The position numbers were made by a program, and so were the translations under genes. Shown here piece after piece: positions 1-11,241 of a stretch of DNA of 64,000 bases; position 1 is the stretch's first letter, and the number at the start of each line of letters is the position of its first letter. The DNA lies in contig QYRS01000013.1 in NCBI GenBank assembly GCA_006503535.1, positions 1,674,001-1,738,000 on the forward strand, given 5' to 3'. This stretch comes from Arthrinium phaeospermum (Eukaryota > Ascomycota > Sordariomycetes > Amphisphaeriales > Apiosporaceae). The notes beneath the pieces are model-generated. The model saw only the letters and a program-made list of their open reading frames with translations. It searched no databases and had not been told where the DNA came from.

Positions 1-2867
1 TCGAGTAACACATTGTGTGGATTACATCTGTACATCTCTGTTAGCAAAGGCATTGCCCTAAATTAGTGGGAGTGAAGCTTACCCATGGTTTTGAAGCCAT
101 GGTTTGGGTTGCAATCACACCAACGGTTGGAAAAGCAAACCAGAATCCGGTCTACCTGCTGAGTCTCTGCTCGTAAGATAAGCCGACCGCACACCTCCCG
201 CAACGCGGTGAGGACGCTCTTCTCGGCGAAATCATACAGCTCCATATAGGCTCGGAGCGTCCGTTGTCGCACAGGCCCTTCTTCGCCCATCCAGGAAGCG
301 GCCTTGTCCTTTTGGATGAAGTCCTCTCTGCCATCAAAAATGCGCTGTGCCTTCAACCTGTCGTCCTCAGTCGGCTCTCCTACCGTCACTTCCGGCTCAT
401 CCAGAGGCGACCCGGCGGGCTTGGTCTTCGCTTCCGCACCTTGGACCTGCAGGCTCGGCAGACTGCCGCTCGACTGGTCCTGGCCGCTTCTGCTCAAGGC
501 CGATACCCTACCGGAACTCGGTTGATCTTGAATCGGAAGACCAAGGCTGTCTGGCCGTGGCTTCTCCTCATAACTGCCGAGGTAAGGCGATCCATTGGCA
601 GACGAATTCTCCCGGTACGAACCATCTTCATCGGTCGGAGCGAGCCGCTGTGCGCTGTGCGCGGCAGGGCTGGAAGACCGGCGAGGTCGGTTCCGACTGG
701 CTTTACTAGACCGATTGGGCTTGTCGCCGTCGGAGTCACTACTGTCTTCGAAGAAGGTGGTGTCGCGCGTGAGTTTGGGCCGTTGTGTTGGCATCGGAGG
801 GCTCGCCAAAGGTGTGCGGCTTGAGCCAGAAGTGACGGAATCGCGGGTGCGAGTGACTAACGCAGATTGGGACTTCACGGTGCGTATCGTCGCCTTCGGG
901 CTAGGTTCGTAATCCGGTGAGAAGCCTCTGCTCTTGCGTCGGCGGTCGTCTTCAGGGTCCTCGACATTGTAGTGAGGCGAGACCGATTCACGCTTGTTAC
1001 GGGGTGGCAAAAGACCGAGGGGAGATGCAGAGCCGCTCTCTTTCAAGTAGGGGCTCATGACTTGGCGCAGACTACTAACGGGGCTTGGGTCCGGCATGTA
1101 GTCGGACGGATCCAATTGTTTAGCCCGCTGAGCGGGATGCTCCGTGGACATGGACATGTGGGCTGCAGACGCCTGTGGCATGGGCGGAGGCGGTTCTGCA
1201 ATGGACTTCTTACGTCTTCGGAAGAAGGACGACTTCTTTTGTATGACATGGCCGGTCGGTTGTGAATCTCGAGACGGAGGAGCGGAGGAGGCAATGGGCT
1301 GTTGCTGTGGTTGCGGCGGCTGCGAGCGTGAGTCGGGTCGCGACTGCGTTTCAACCGCCGCTGGCGAAACGTGGGGTGGGTTGGAGCTTGTCGAGGCCGA
1401 GTCAAAGGCACTTGCCAAAGCCTTGGATGAGCCACCGAACATCCTTTTGAAAAACCCTGGCCGCGATTGGGTTGTTTGTGTGGTAGTGTTGGCGCCTGCC
1501 TGCCCAAGCTCCTTCTCTTTGGCCTTTTCGTAACCAACGTGGGGTGCGGGTGCCGAGTCCATTTCTTCTTCTTCTTCTTCTTCTTCTTCGGGGGCAGAAG
1601 GTGGTGGTGGCAGCGGTGGTAAGTCATACTTGGATGCAGCAGCGGCAGCGGCAGAAGCTCCAGCTCGTCCTCCAGCCGTGCCAGTCCTGTTTGAGCGCAT
1701 GCTCATTTTTCTATCCGACGCCGACACGCTCTTGCGCTCTGTGTCCTGCTCCTGCTGTTGGGGAATTGGGGGCGGCTGCGGGAGGGCGGTCGGGGCGTTA
1801 CTTAAGGTTGGCCGACGCGGACCTCCAGGCACAGTGGGTGTAGGTGCGGCCTCCTCATACTCATCTGTCCAGAGAGTGTTGGAGAACTCTAAATTCCAAG
1901 CGCTGCCGGCAATGTTGTTGGGCGCAGGTGCAGGTGCAGCATAGGTCGGAGATAAGGTAGAAGAATGGTTTTGGCCCATGTCGAAGCTGGAGGAGCGACC
2001 CCCAATTCCGTGTGCTATGCGCTGACTGCCCAGCACTTGTGCATAGCCCCCATCGAAGCTGTTGGTGCTGCTGCTCTTGCTCGTCCGGCCACCCCTCGAG
2101 TGAAGAATGCGACCGTTGGCCATCTGGTTCCCTCTTTGCTGGGTCGGGGACTCGCGCATGCTATTGAGCCGCCCTATGCCAGAGTGGAATCCCGAGCTGC
2201 TGTTGCTCCGTCGGCCACGTGCGTATGGGCTCGATAATCTGCTGTCGGCATCGTCTGTGCCTTCGAAGTCGGAACTGTACGTGTAGTTGTGGCCGTGGTT
2301 GTTGTACGAGCTGTGCGTCCGGTTGCGCTGGGGAATACTCGAGATGGTTCTGGCCGGATTCTCTCCGCCAAGGGACATAGACCTATACGTGCTAGGCTCG
2401 TCGAAGGGCGACAGTGGAGTGGCCGGTGTGTGGATCTGGCCGAGACTGAACTGGTCGAGGGACAGCAGCATGTTGGTCACCAGGGAGTCTCTAGTGACTT
2501 GTCGCGACGGCAGGGAGAGGTCGTGGGAGTCTCGGTAATTGGTCTTCCTCAGGCGGTCGCCCATAAAATCCGGCACGTTCTCCTTGTTATCCGTCATGTC
2601 CACGGGACTGTTGTAGGTGTCGAGGAAGGATTCGTCGAAGTCTCGGTCGCGGCTCGAGGTGGTGCTGGATATGGAGGGATGCCGCTGCGTCCTAAGCGCC
2701 CTGCCGGACACTGGTGGCTTGCCCTTGGGAGGAACTGGCGGTCTTCGCAGGGAAGGCGGCGTGGAAGGTCTCGTATCGCGGATCTGTGGCGGAGATGATG
2801 ACAAGGTATCGATATTCAGTTCAGGCCGGCGCCTGTGAGAGCGGCGGCTGCCCTCTGAGGGATGCAT
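1..2867 (-). CDS. Sec7-domain ARF guanine-nucleotide exchange factor (Syt1-like), partial at left edge
   Basis: Exon 1 is 2867-83. A 55-bp intron (82-28; donor GTAAGC, branch GCTAAC, acceptor ACAG) is followed by exon 2 from 27 off the window edge. The join restores the Sec7 reading MDVIHTMCYS, which is how I know the gene continues. Residues 1 to about 830 are disordered, Ser/Pro/Gln-rich, with a run of nine or more Glu encoded by a CTT repeat near 1563-1590. From about residue 833 the protein matches the Sec7 domain: KAASWMGEEGPVRQRTLRAY, then RAETQQVDRIL, whose Glu (about 901) is the glutamic finger that ejects GDP from ARF, then CDCNPNHGF. The family activates ARF GTPases in vesicle traffic at the Golgi or plasma membrane. 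A PH domain would be expected beyond the edge. The start is the first ATG of the long frame. The Sec7 call is firm; the Syt1 subfamily is inferred from the long disordered N-terminus. Confidence 0.88.
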
Positions 2868-5800
2868 GGCTTAGCCCGACGATCCGGCTTGTGCTGGACT
2901 GGCAAACCGTGGGACGAATCGTGGCCAAGGGCCAATAGTCTGAGAAATGGTAGAAGCACTAATGCCGAGATTTGGCGCCGCCGTACAAGTCCCCAATCCA
3001 ATAGGAGAAAGCAGGGTTCGCTAATTTGCACATATATACATGTGGTAATGTAGAGTAGCATGCGATTATGTATGATTACTCTCCCTCGATCAGCAGCTCA
3101 CTCGCTTCTCCCACCATCGGTCAGGGAGTGTGTGTGTTCGTGGTTCGAGCGGCGCGTGCCCGGTTTTGTCGCGCCCAGCCGGAGTGGGAAGAGGAAGAGT
3201 ATATTATTCACTATTTGGTGATACTTGGTTTTATTAATGGAGGGAAATCAAGGGCAAGCGGCCGCGAGGACTCAAGACTAAAGAGAGCTGGCCGATGCGA
3301 TAGCGCATGAACAAGGCGTGTGTCCACAGAAATCTTGTCCACCCTCCATGTAAGTAAGCTGCGGGTACCTGCTTGGGGAGTCTCAAATGGAGGTCGTACG
3401 TACTAGACTCTGTAACGTCGGGGGCTTGCTCGAATTGGGCCGGCTAAGCAGATTGAACATCCATATCAGCTAGCTAAAGTGGCATGTTAGGTAACTGCTA
3501 CGGAATTCCAGCCGGGTTGCCCATGACATGTGCTGTTGTTGGATAGCCGTGCTGGGCGAGGAGGAAGAAAATTCGGTTGGTATCTGATGCAATTCGAGCC
3601 ATACAACTGGCCTTGGGACCATGTCGTCTGCCGCCGTTGTGCGCTGTGCCATACAACATCCAGACAGTCATTCAATGACAGCAGACAGCGGACAGAAACG
3701 TTGTACACGTCAAATCTCAAGTGAACGCCGCCACCCACTAAAACGGGACCCTGGCCAACTGCCCCGTTCCAGGCACACAGCGGCCAATACCCTTTTTTTC
3801 TTTCTTTCTTACCCGCAGATGGACAACTGTCTCAGGGTCCCCCCGGGAGAGCGGGCATGCTTCTCTCACTTTGTCGGACAGATCCACACCTCAGAATCAG
3901 TACGCCTGAAACACTGGGTATTGATGAAAATGCATGCGCAGACTCGCAGATACTATGCATGTAAGGCAGCAACAGAAGAGGATTGGTCAGTAGTACCAAC
4001 CGGCACCTACATGTACCCCTCTGTGCTATTCTACATAACTGTATCGCCCGGCCAGTGCAAGTGTAAAGGCTTGCCGGGAGTAGGCATTGGAGTTAGTTCA
4101 TGATGGTCCGGCTCACCGTTTTCCACTGCCACTTTGCGACGTCGTTTTCGGGGGGCCCATGATCCATCAGCTTGGGAAGTAGTGCGTCCGATCTTCATTG
4201 AGATTGATCCCTACTTGGTAAAATAAGTTTCTGCAGGTACAAGGGGCGGGGGAGCGGCAAATTATGTACATGCCTAGCCTAATTGAATTCCACGAGATCG
4301 TCAAAAGCAATCCGGCCTGGTCGAAAAGAAAATTACTTGTAATAGCCGTTGGCAGTTGGAGCGAGTTCGTCACCCCTATCCTCGCAATCGCAGGACAGTA
4401 TAAGACGTACGTCCATAACGTGGAAAGCATCTACCTTAGTCATAGGCGGACTCCAGTTCGGTTACTCAAGTGAGGTAGACATGCAGAACATATTTGGCCA
4501 GAAGCCCACCCTTCCCCATCATACGCAGCCATTGCCTGCATGCCATGTATTGTATTTGGCAGACTGGTCCCGTTCACCGATTGCAGGCAGTAAGACAGAG
4601 GAATCCTCCCCCGGCCAGCCGGTGGCCGCCTGTCTTGCAATTGTGTCGTTGAAGGCGTGTACTATTGGGCCAGCATGGTTACTATCGATATTAGCAGCTC
4701 TCGGAGTTCCAGGATTGCAGCGGACGCCACATATCATCTGAGATAATCACACAGCATCAGCCTTGTAAAGCAACCCGTACTTACATTGGGCGGCCGTTAG
4801 CCGTCATACAGACCTACCTATGTACTCGAGTAGTTCAACGGCCGTTCACCCTAACTTGTTTTTTGATGAAAATGCTGGGGTCTTCCTGCATGGACTGCAT
4901 TGGAATGAAGACACGACATGTCAGATGCGTCAAAACTTGGCAGCGCCGGGCCTGTAGGAATGCAATAACGACCTCTACTGGACCCTCGCATCCTCGCAAG
5001 TCACACAGTAGTTGCTCTCCTATAGCCACTAACATCGCCCGCCCCCTCGCCAGGTCATGGTTGCAGAGTTGCGACAAGAACGCCTTGGTGGCCGACCTTC
5101 TGACAACTGATGGCCGCTTGGACGGACTTTGCAGTGCAGCACACCAAAGCGGCCAATCAAACCCGCCTCGGTTGAAAGAAGGGACATCTCTCGTGTACAG
5201 TAATTGGCGATTGACAAGCCATGACTCGCGGGGCTTGGTAAGTCAAGGAGTGCTAAATGTTGCGGCACCCCTTCTCGCATTTTCCCCGTTGGAAGTTTTG
5301 ACGTGTCAACCTCGTGTCGGACGGCAAAGCGAGCCTGAATAGCCGCGAGCATGGACACATTGGTTACCTACATGTATCCAAAGTCTTACGAGTTACAGCT
5401 GTCAGACGAGCCGGGCGTGCATCTGATGGATTTCTGAGCTCTCTGGAGAAAAGAAACAACTGCAATCTGGGCCGTCTCAGGACAAGTTATTAGATACTTC
5501 TCGTCCTTCTAGGTTGTCAGTTGTATCTCATCAACGATCCAAACGCCCGCCTCCCCTCTACTGACCTCTTTTGGGCACTAGTCTACCAAACACAACACAC
5601 TTAGCATGCTGGACAGAGCCCCAGACGGCCCTAAAACCGATATTGGACAACTATTGGAGATGCTGTGAGATCGCCCGCCCGCGTCCACCGGGTAGGTTTT
5701 CCGCCCAAAGTCTCAATTCCGTAAGCGGCAAGCGGCCTCTTCTTCGCTATCCGACAGTTTACAGTACTTCAATGACACTGAGGGTGTTTTGGGCATCCCG

Positions 5801-7364
5801 CCACTTCTAGCCGTGGGTGGTATCCACGGTGGCGGCGGGCACAGTGAGGGTGTTGGGTGTCTAGAGGTGTGTGTGATCGGTTCTCGATGGTGGCATCAAA
5901 CCTCCGAGTACCACCTTATGATATACACACCATCACGTTCTCGAACAAACAATCGAACAAGAGTCGTGCTCTTTTTTTTTTTTCGCCACGGAAGCCGCCT
6001 GTTCGGGCAAATGGTTCGCTGGTGTGTGGTGGTGACCCCACCGCCCACAGCAGCGTCTGGAGCCGCTGGGCTTTCTGCTTCGGGCGGGTTTTGCAGATGG
6101 CAATGGCCGACCCCTGGGACCACCCCGCGCTTGAGTTTGTGGGGGCAGCATTCGGGTTCGGTCCAGCAACCAGCCAGTCAGTAGCCACAAATCTTATTAG
6201 TCAATCACCACCACGACTACCCCTTTACTGTGCATGGCCACCTGCAAGGCGAACTTGAGTTCTGAAAATAGATGGAAGGGTGCTGCTGCAGTGGGAAAGA
6301 TGCTGATGAGGTTGGAATGATTGCGAGATGGATGCCCACACGGCATCTTCCACATCCAACTAAATAAATAAATGCATGTGAAAACAACATTCCACCCTTC
6401 CTACCTGCCTAGGTACTCATCAAACATACGTAAGTGCTTTCTTTAAATACATCTGAAAAAGATATATATCAAAGCACTGGTCGTGTGCGGCAGTACGGGA
6501 AGGATCTCCGTCACAGTAGGGGGCGTCATGTCATGCCATGTCCTGTTTGGTTGGCAGCGCTTAGATACTGAACACCAGCGACACAGACTACTACTTACAT
6601 ACATACACACGTACCTGCATGTATGTCTCGTTTCTGACACCCTCAATCGTTTTTTGTTTTGTTTCTACTTCTGTGGATATATATGTCTGATATACGTTCT
6701 TTTCCCGCGCGCCGTTAATTCCCGAGCCGTCCCTTCTTCGTACCGTCCTGCTTGCCAATAGTAACATGCAACTAGTAGGAATGTATGATCTTCTAATAGA
6801 GTTGGCTTTGGTGTAGTGGACGGGACTCGGCACTAGGCGACTGGCTCTAACCAGTATGCCGCGGGTCTCGGATTCCTTTATCCCCGTGCATGAATATATG
6901 TCTACGGCTCTGTTGTTGAGGACTCGGCAATGGTAATGTGAAGGGCGATACCTCTTCGCCAACTGCCAGTTTTCTACCACAGACGACGTTACTGGGCCAA
7001 CGTTGATCAGTATGGTTGGCGCTCAGGAAGGACTGAGACGTTTAGAATACATTGGCGTAGATCATGTCACGCATCTTGGCCCTGAATAAACTGAAATGCA
7101 ATTCATATTCATCGAACGATTCATTAACGATGTTGGGTATCTTGAACTGACCATACAATCTCATAAACCTCCCTCACCGTTGGCCCCGACGATTTGCGTA
7201 TGATTCTCATGTGCGTCATGATAAACCAACGCCCCTGAGCGTCGGCCCCGAGCATTTGTCATCATGCCACATCCCCATGTGTCCCATCATGCCTTCCATG
7301 ATAGTACCGCATGCTCCCCCCAGCTTGCAATGCTTGCTGGATAGGGCGGCGAGGAGCCCAAAGA
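2868..7364. other. Intergenic, 4.5 kb, no gene seen
   Basis: This lies between the 5' end of the Sec7 gene and the 3' end of the PIP-kinase-like gene. Open frames here are short, low-complexity and match no family I recognise. It holds pyrimidine-rich runs (about 3790-3812) and a T run near 5971-5982. The part near 2868-3400 probably holds the Sec7 gene promoter and leader. Confidence 0.6.
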
Positions 7365-8594
7365 TCAAGAAGAACCAGACGCCTCGGGTCCGACCGCCTC
7401 GGCCCCCTCAAAATTCCACATGCGCCCGTCGACCTCGATCATGTCGAGACACATCTTCATGAACCGCTGGCGGTACTCGTCGGCATGGGCCGTGACGCTC
7501 ATGGGTCCTTGTTCGTCAATCAGGTTGTACGTCTTGATGAGGCCCGTCATGGCCTTGGCGTGGACCGTGTGCTTGGCCCAGAAGAAGTCGAGTACGGCGG
7601 CGCGGTAGACCTCTCGTCCGTTGCTCGAGGGGATTCCGGTGCACCAGCTCGGGGGACCGGGCGGCGCGAAGGGGGGCTGCGCGGGCGGGACGACGGGGGC
7701 CTTACCGCCGTCCTCGTCCTCGTTCCCGTCAATGTCCCCGTCGACCGAGATACGCACGAGGAACAGGGAGTAGTCCACCGCGTTGCAGTCGGCCAGCAGC
7801 TTCGTGTCCTTCTGGAGCTGCGCCTTGAAGTCCTCGGCTTGGTCCAGGGTCAGGTACAGCTTGCCTTCGAACTCGTCGGCGAGCTTCGACTTGGTAGCCT
7901 CCGACGTCAGCTTGCCACCCGCGATGTCACGCTCCGGGAAGAAATACGAGGCAGGCTTGAGGTCCCAAGACTCCCACTTCTTCTTCGGCTGCCCATCCTC
8001 CACGTCTCCGCCGTTTTCAGATGATCCCGGCGGCGTCGGCGAGGACGCCTTCTTTTCATCCTGGCCGTACAGTATGTTCTCCATCACGATGTGGTGGCTG
8101 GGCGCCAGGCCGAACAGAGTGCCCAGGCTGCCCCTGGCGCATTCTAGGAAATCCGTGATGCGGACGAGCAAGCTTCCCGGGTTGGCGCGCATGTGTTCTG
8201 CGTACGGCAGCAGCATGTCGTTCTTGAAGAAGTTGTGCTCAAAGGAGCGCGGCACCGACTTCACCAGGTATGCCCCGTCAGCCGTGCGGAAGAAGGTCGA
8301 TCCGCTGTAGCCCATGTCCCCCATCGGCTGCAACATGGGCACTCTTTTGCTGTGCCTGGTGGCCGCCGACGAGGGCGTGAAGCTGTCCTTGTAATCCGAC
8401 GACTTGATGGCCCAGAACTCTCGCAGGTTCCGGAACAGATCCTCGCGGAGCAGCCGGAAACTCAACCAGTAGAGGTTGAGATAGCTGAATAGGCGGCTCA
8501 GGACAGTCTGGCGCCGGATGGGGTGGCCATCTTCGTCGTTGTTGATGATGACGTAGATGATGGATTTGGCGATCTGATTCTCGCGTTGACCCAT
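7365..8594 (-). CDS. Small phosphatidylinositol-phosphate kinase-like protein (PIPK domain only)
   Basis: Single exon, 409 residues. The whole length matches the PIP4K/PIP5K catalytic fold. There is a glycine-rich GYSGSTF and FFRTADGAYLVKSV with the ATP-binding Lys. After it comes a long conserved block containing LLPYAEHMRANPGSLL and HHIVMENILYG. Next is VDYSLFLVRI, matching the family's DYSLL motif, then VLDFFWAKH in place of the IIDxL metal-binding motif. It ends with a YRQRF-type helix. An acidic, Pro-rich insert sits between the DYSL and VLDFF blocks. The family phosphorylates PtdIns-phosphates on the inner plasma membrane. At 409 residues it is about half the size of fungal Mss4 and lacks long flanking regions, so it is a divergent paralogue, not the essential Mss4. 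Substrate is unknown. Key residues look intact, so activity is plausible. Confidence 0.82.
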   Translation of the reverse strand: MGQRENQIAKSIIYVIINNDEDGHPIRRQTVLSRLFSYLNLYWLSFRLLREDLFRNLREFWAIKSSDYKDSFTPSSAATRHSKRVPMLQPMGDMGYSGSTFFRTADGAYLVKSVPRSFEHNFFKNDMLLPYAEHMRANPGSLLVRITDFLECARGSLGTLFGLAPSHHIVMENILYGQDEKKASSPTPPGSSENGGDVEDGQPKKKWESWDLKPASYFFPERDIAGGKLTSEATKSKLADEFEGKLYLTLDQAEDFKAQLQKDTKLLADCNAVDYSLFLVRISVDGDIDGNEDEDGGKAPVVPPAQPPFAPPGPPSWCTGIPSSNGREVYRAAVLDFFWAKHTVHAKAMTGLIKTYNLIDEQGPMSVTAHADEYRQRFMKMCLDMIEVDGRMWNFEGAEAVGPEASGSS

Positions 8595-9242
8595 CTCTGC
8601 GATGGGCTTCCTGATCTCTATCGTGTTTTCTCACGATGTAAGCGGCAAGGTCGTGAGAAGATTGTGCCGCTGTTCGTTCATGTGAAAGCCGTTGTTGATG
8701 CGGCATGTGTAAGCGCAAGGATAGCTGGAGCATTTCTTCCGGGAGGCCTATGTGACGTCACCCCTCTTGGGACTTCTTCAAAGATTGCATGAGACGATTG
8801 GCTGCAGACGGTCGATGCAGCATTGCATCCTGACACGAAATCAGTCAAGTGCGTTTCACAAAGTCGATTCAGGCTTATTATTAGACTGCCGATTGCCCAC
8901 CCGTCCCCATAAGGTATCAAGCAAGTTTGGCGATTCACCCGCATTCAGATTGATTTGATTGATAGGTAGGTGCCTTCATTTAGTTAACTACCTGCTCTCG
9001 GTGGCACAACTTGTACCCGACCGCTGCGTCGCTGCGTCAATATTTGATCCAGCCATCAATGCATCTGTATCTCATTGAAACTCCTCCCACAAGATCGACT
9101 TATGATAGGAGCTACGAGTATGGTTCAGTACTTGGTCGAATGTCTCTTGCTGCTATTGAGATACGACGACACTCTACATAAGCCACATCAGACCCATGAT
9201 TAGACCCCTGTACATCTCCTATGCGCGCTCAACATGAAGCAC
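8595..9242. other. Intergenic, no gene seen
   Basis: 648 bp between the 5' end of the PIP-kinase-like gene and the 3' end of the multicopper oxidase gene, both on the minus strand. It should contain the promoter of the kinase gene and the 3' region of the oxidase gene. I see no further gene. Confidence 0.6.
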
Positions 9243-11241
9243 CTATGATCCTCCGAACCACGACATCACCAGCGGATCCTGGTTGCCACTGCCGTACGCG
9301 CTGCCGCCGTAGTCGAGATAGCCGCTGACGTAGGGCTCGGGAATCTCGGCCAGGATGTCGGCGGCGCCGCCAAAGACCCAGACGGTCTGCATGCCCATGA
9401 CCATGTGCCCGAGCACGTGGCAATGCATCATCCAGGCCCCGACGTTGTCCTCGGTGACGCGGAGGCGCCACGCCCGCCAGCCCGACGTGTAGTGCGCGCT
9501 GCCCTTTTCGGCGTAGCGGTAGAGCTGCGTCGTGTCGCGCAGCGCCGGCACGTAGCTCGTGTTCTGGAAGTGGGCGCGCTCGTTGGCGGCCGCGTCGTAC
9601 GTCCCGTTGCCCGACCCGAGGTCCCAGTAGTGCTCGCCGTGCGCGTGCATTGGGTGGACGTCCCACCCGCCCGTCGGCCCGGAGTTGCTCTGCCACACAA
9701 TGTCCAGCACCTCGCCCACCTTGGCCGGGAACGCCTTGGTCGCCGGGTCCCACCCCTGGTTGGCCACCGCGGCGTCGTAGTCGGGCGTCTTGCCCGTCTT
9801 GTACACCGTCACGAGGTACGGCTGGTAGTTCTGGGCCCCGAGCTTGGCCTCTTGCCACGTCAGGTTGTTCGAGCTGCGCAAGAGAAAAGGAAAAGGGCGT
9901 TAGCGATGATGATCAGTCTCTATAGCAAGGGGCTGGACGGATGGTATCTCACTCCCATTGAAGCATTCCGTTGATGCTACCGTTATAGGATCCATCAACT
10001 ACAACTTGATTCATCGTAATGACCACCGTCCGCGTAACCTCCTTGAGCGTCGGGAACTTGCTCTGTGGCGCGAGAGCCTCCAAGGTATACTCCATCCAAG
10101 TGGTATACTCCGTCAAGTTCGTTGGTAACTTGACCGGCGACGTGGGAGGCAGATCTGCCGGGAGGTTTGGCTGCCCGACCGTCTCGCATCCGGCGGAGTT
10201 GTTCGTATACTGCAGGAGAGCGTAGCCGCTGGGCAGGGTCGGCCGATCCCGAGTCTCGTATCGGATCCAGTAAGACAACTTTCCATCCGCCTTCAGTTGC
10301 TCCTCGGTCTTGGTTTTCAGGAGAACACTGAAGCGTTGGCCACTGCCCATCTGGATACGGTCCGTTGCAGCCGGCTTCGTGTACTGCCCGTCCGCCTCAA
10401 TGATGGTCAACTCCGCGTGGTTTTCTATTCCGAGCATCGCGAAGGACAGGGCTGTGCCGCTCGTGAATCGCAGCCTGTACGTCTTGCCCGGCTCCACGGT
10501 GATGATGTAGGGCTTGCAGGAGTCGTCCGCCGTGGCATTGGCGAAAGAGGCGTTCCCTGAGCGGCCATTGAAAAGGACGGCATCTGGCTCCCCCGTCCAC
10601 TTGAAGGGGTTCGCAACGAGGCCCGCTTCAAGCACATCATCCGTCTTTCTGTAGTAGTCGCTAAGCAATATGGGAATATCGCCGTCGTAATCGTACGGCT
10701 TGGTCTCGTTGGCAGCATCAACGATGAGGGCGCCGTGCGCCGTGACAGCTTGGAAGCCGACGTGGGAGTGGTAGAAGTAGGTGCCCGCATCTCCCACCTC
10801 GGGATGGATCTCGTAATCAAAGTACATCCCAGGTGCGATCGGCCACTGCGAGACGAGCGGGGTGCCGTCGGAGAAGGGAGCTGTCCTTTGGCTGAGACCG
10901 TGCCAGTGCTAACGCATACTTCAGTGATCCGGTCATGGTAGGAACAGCACAGCACTATGACATACCGTGGTGATGTTCTTGTCGGGCATCTGGTTATAGA
11001 CTCTCACCCATGTAGTCTTTCCTTCCTGGAAGTGCAGGACAGGCCCAGGCGATGTACCGTTAAAAACCACCGAGTACCGTGATTCACAGTTGATGGTGAC
11101 ATTCTGTGCCGTTGCGACGAGGACATACTCGGGGTCCCACGAGCCGTCGTGAGAGACCGGGTTCTGCGCTGTTGCAGAGCATGTTCGGAGCAGTCCGGCG
11201 ATGCAAACGGACAGCAGGAGCCCCCCTCTTATCCAGCCCAT
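9243..11241 (-). CDS. Secreted multicopper oxidase, L-ascorbate-oxidase type
   Basis: Three exons: 11241-10966, 10908-9953 and 9873-9243. Introns are 57 and 79 bp, and the product has 620 residues. A signal peptide (MGWIRGGLLLSVCIAGLL, cut near CSATAQ) directs secretion. Three cupredoxin domains carry all copper ligands: HWHG at residues 93-96 (first codons of exon 2), FYHSHVG, HPMHAHGEH, and HCHVLGHMVMGM with the axial Met of the type 1 site. The family couples one-electron oxidation of a substrate to reduction of O2 to water. Block order and sequences such as SQRTAPFSDGTPLVSQWPI fit the fungal ascorbate-oxidase-like group better than classical laccases. The true substrate (phenol, ascorbate or a pigment precursor) cannot be read from sequence. 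Several N-glycosylation sequons are present. No reductase or iron permease gene is adjacent, so a Fet3-type ferroxidase role is unlikely. Confidence 0.93.

Noticed and set aside
3621..4103. Open frame of 160 residues upstream of the Sec7 gene
   Set aside because: Protein has no recognisable motif, irregular composition and no supporting promoter or intron structure.
4531..5620. Short similarity between the minus strand at 4531-4570 and the plus strand at 5574-5615, differing mostly by transitions
   Set aside because: Only about 25 aligned bases with four or five differences; too short to claim a repeat pair or RIP without a genome search.
9405..9974. Plus-strand open frames opposite the multicopper oxidase
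   Set aside because: Antisense shadows of a GC-rich gene; Arg/Val-rich products typical of such artefacts.
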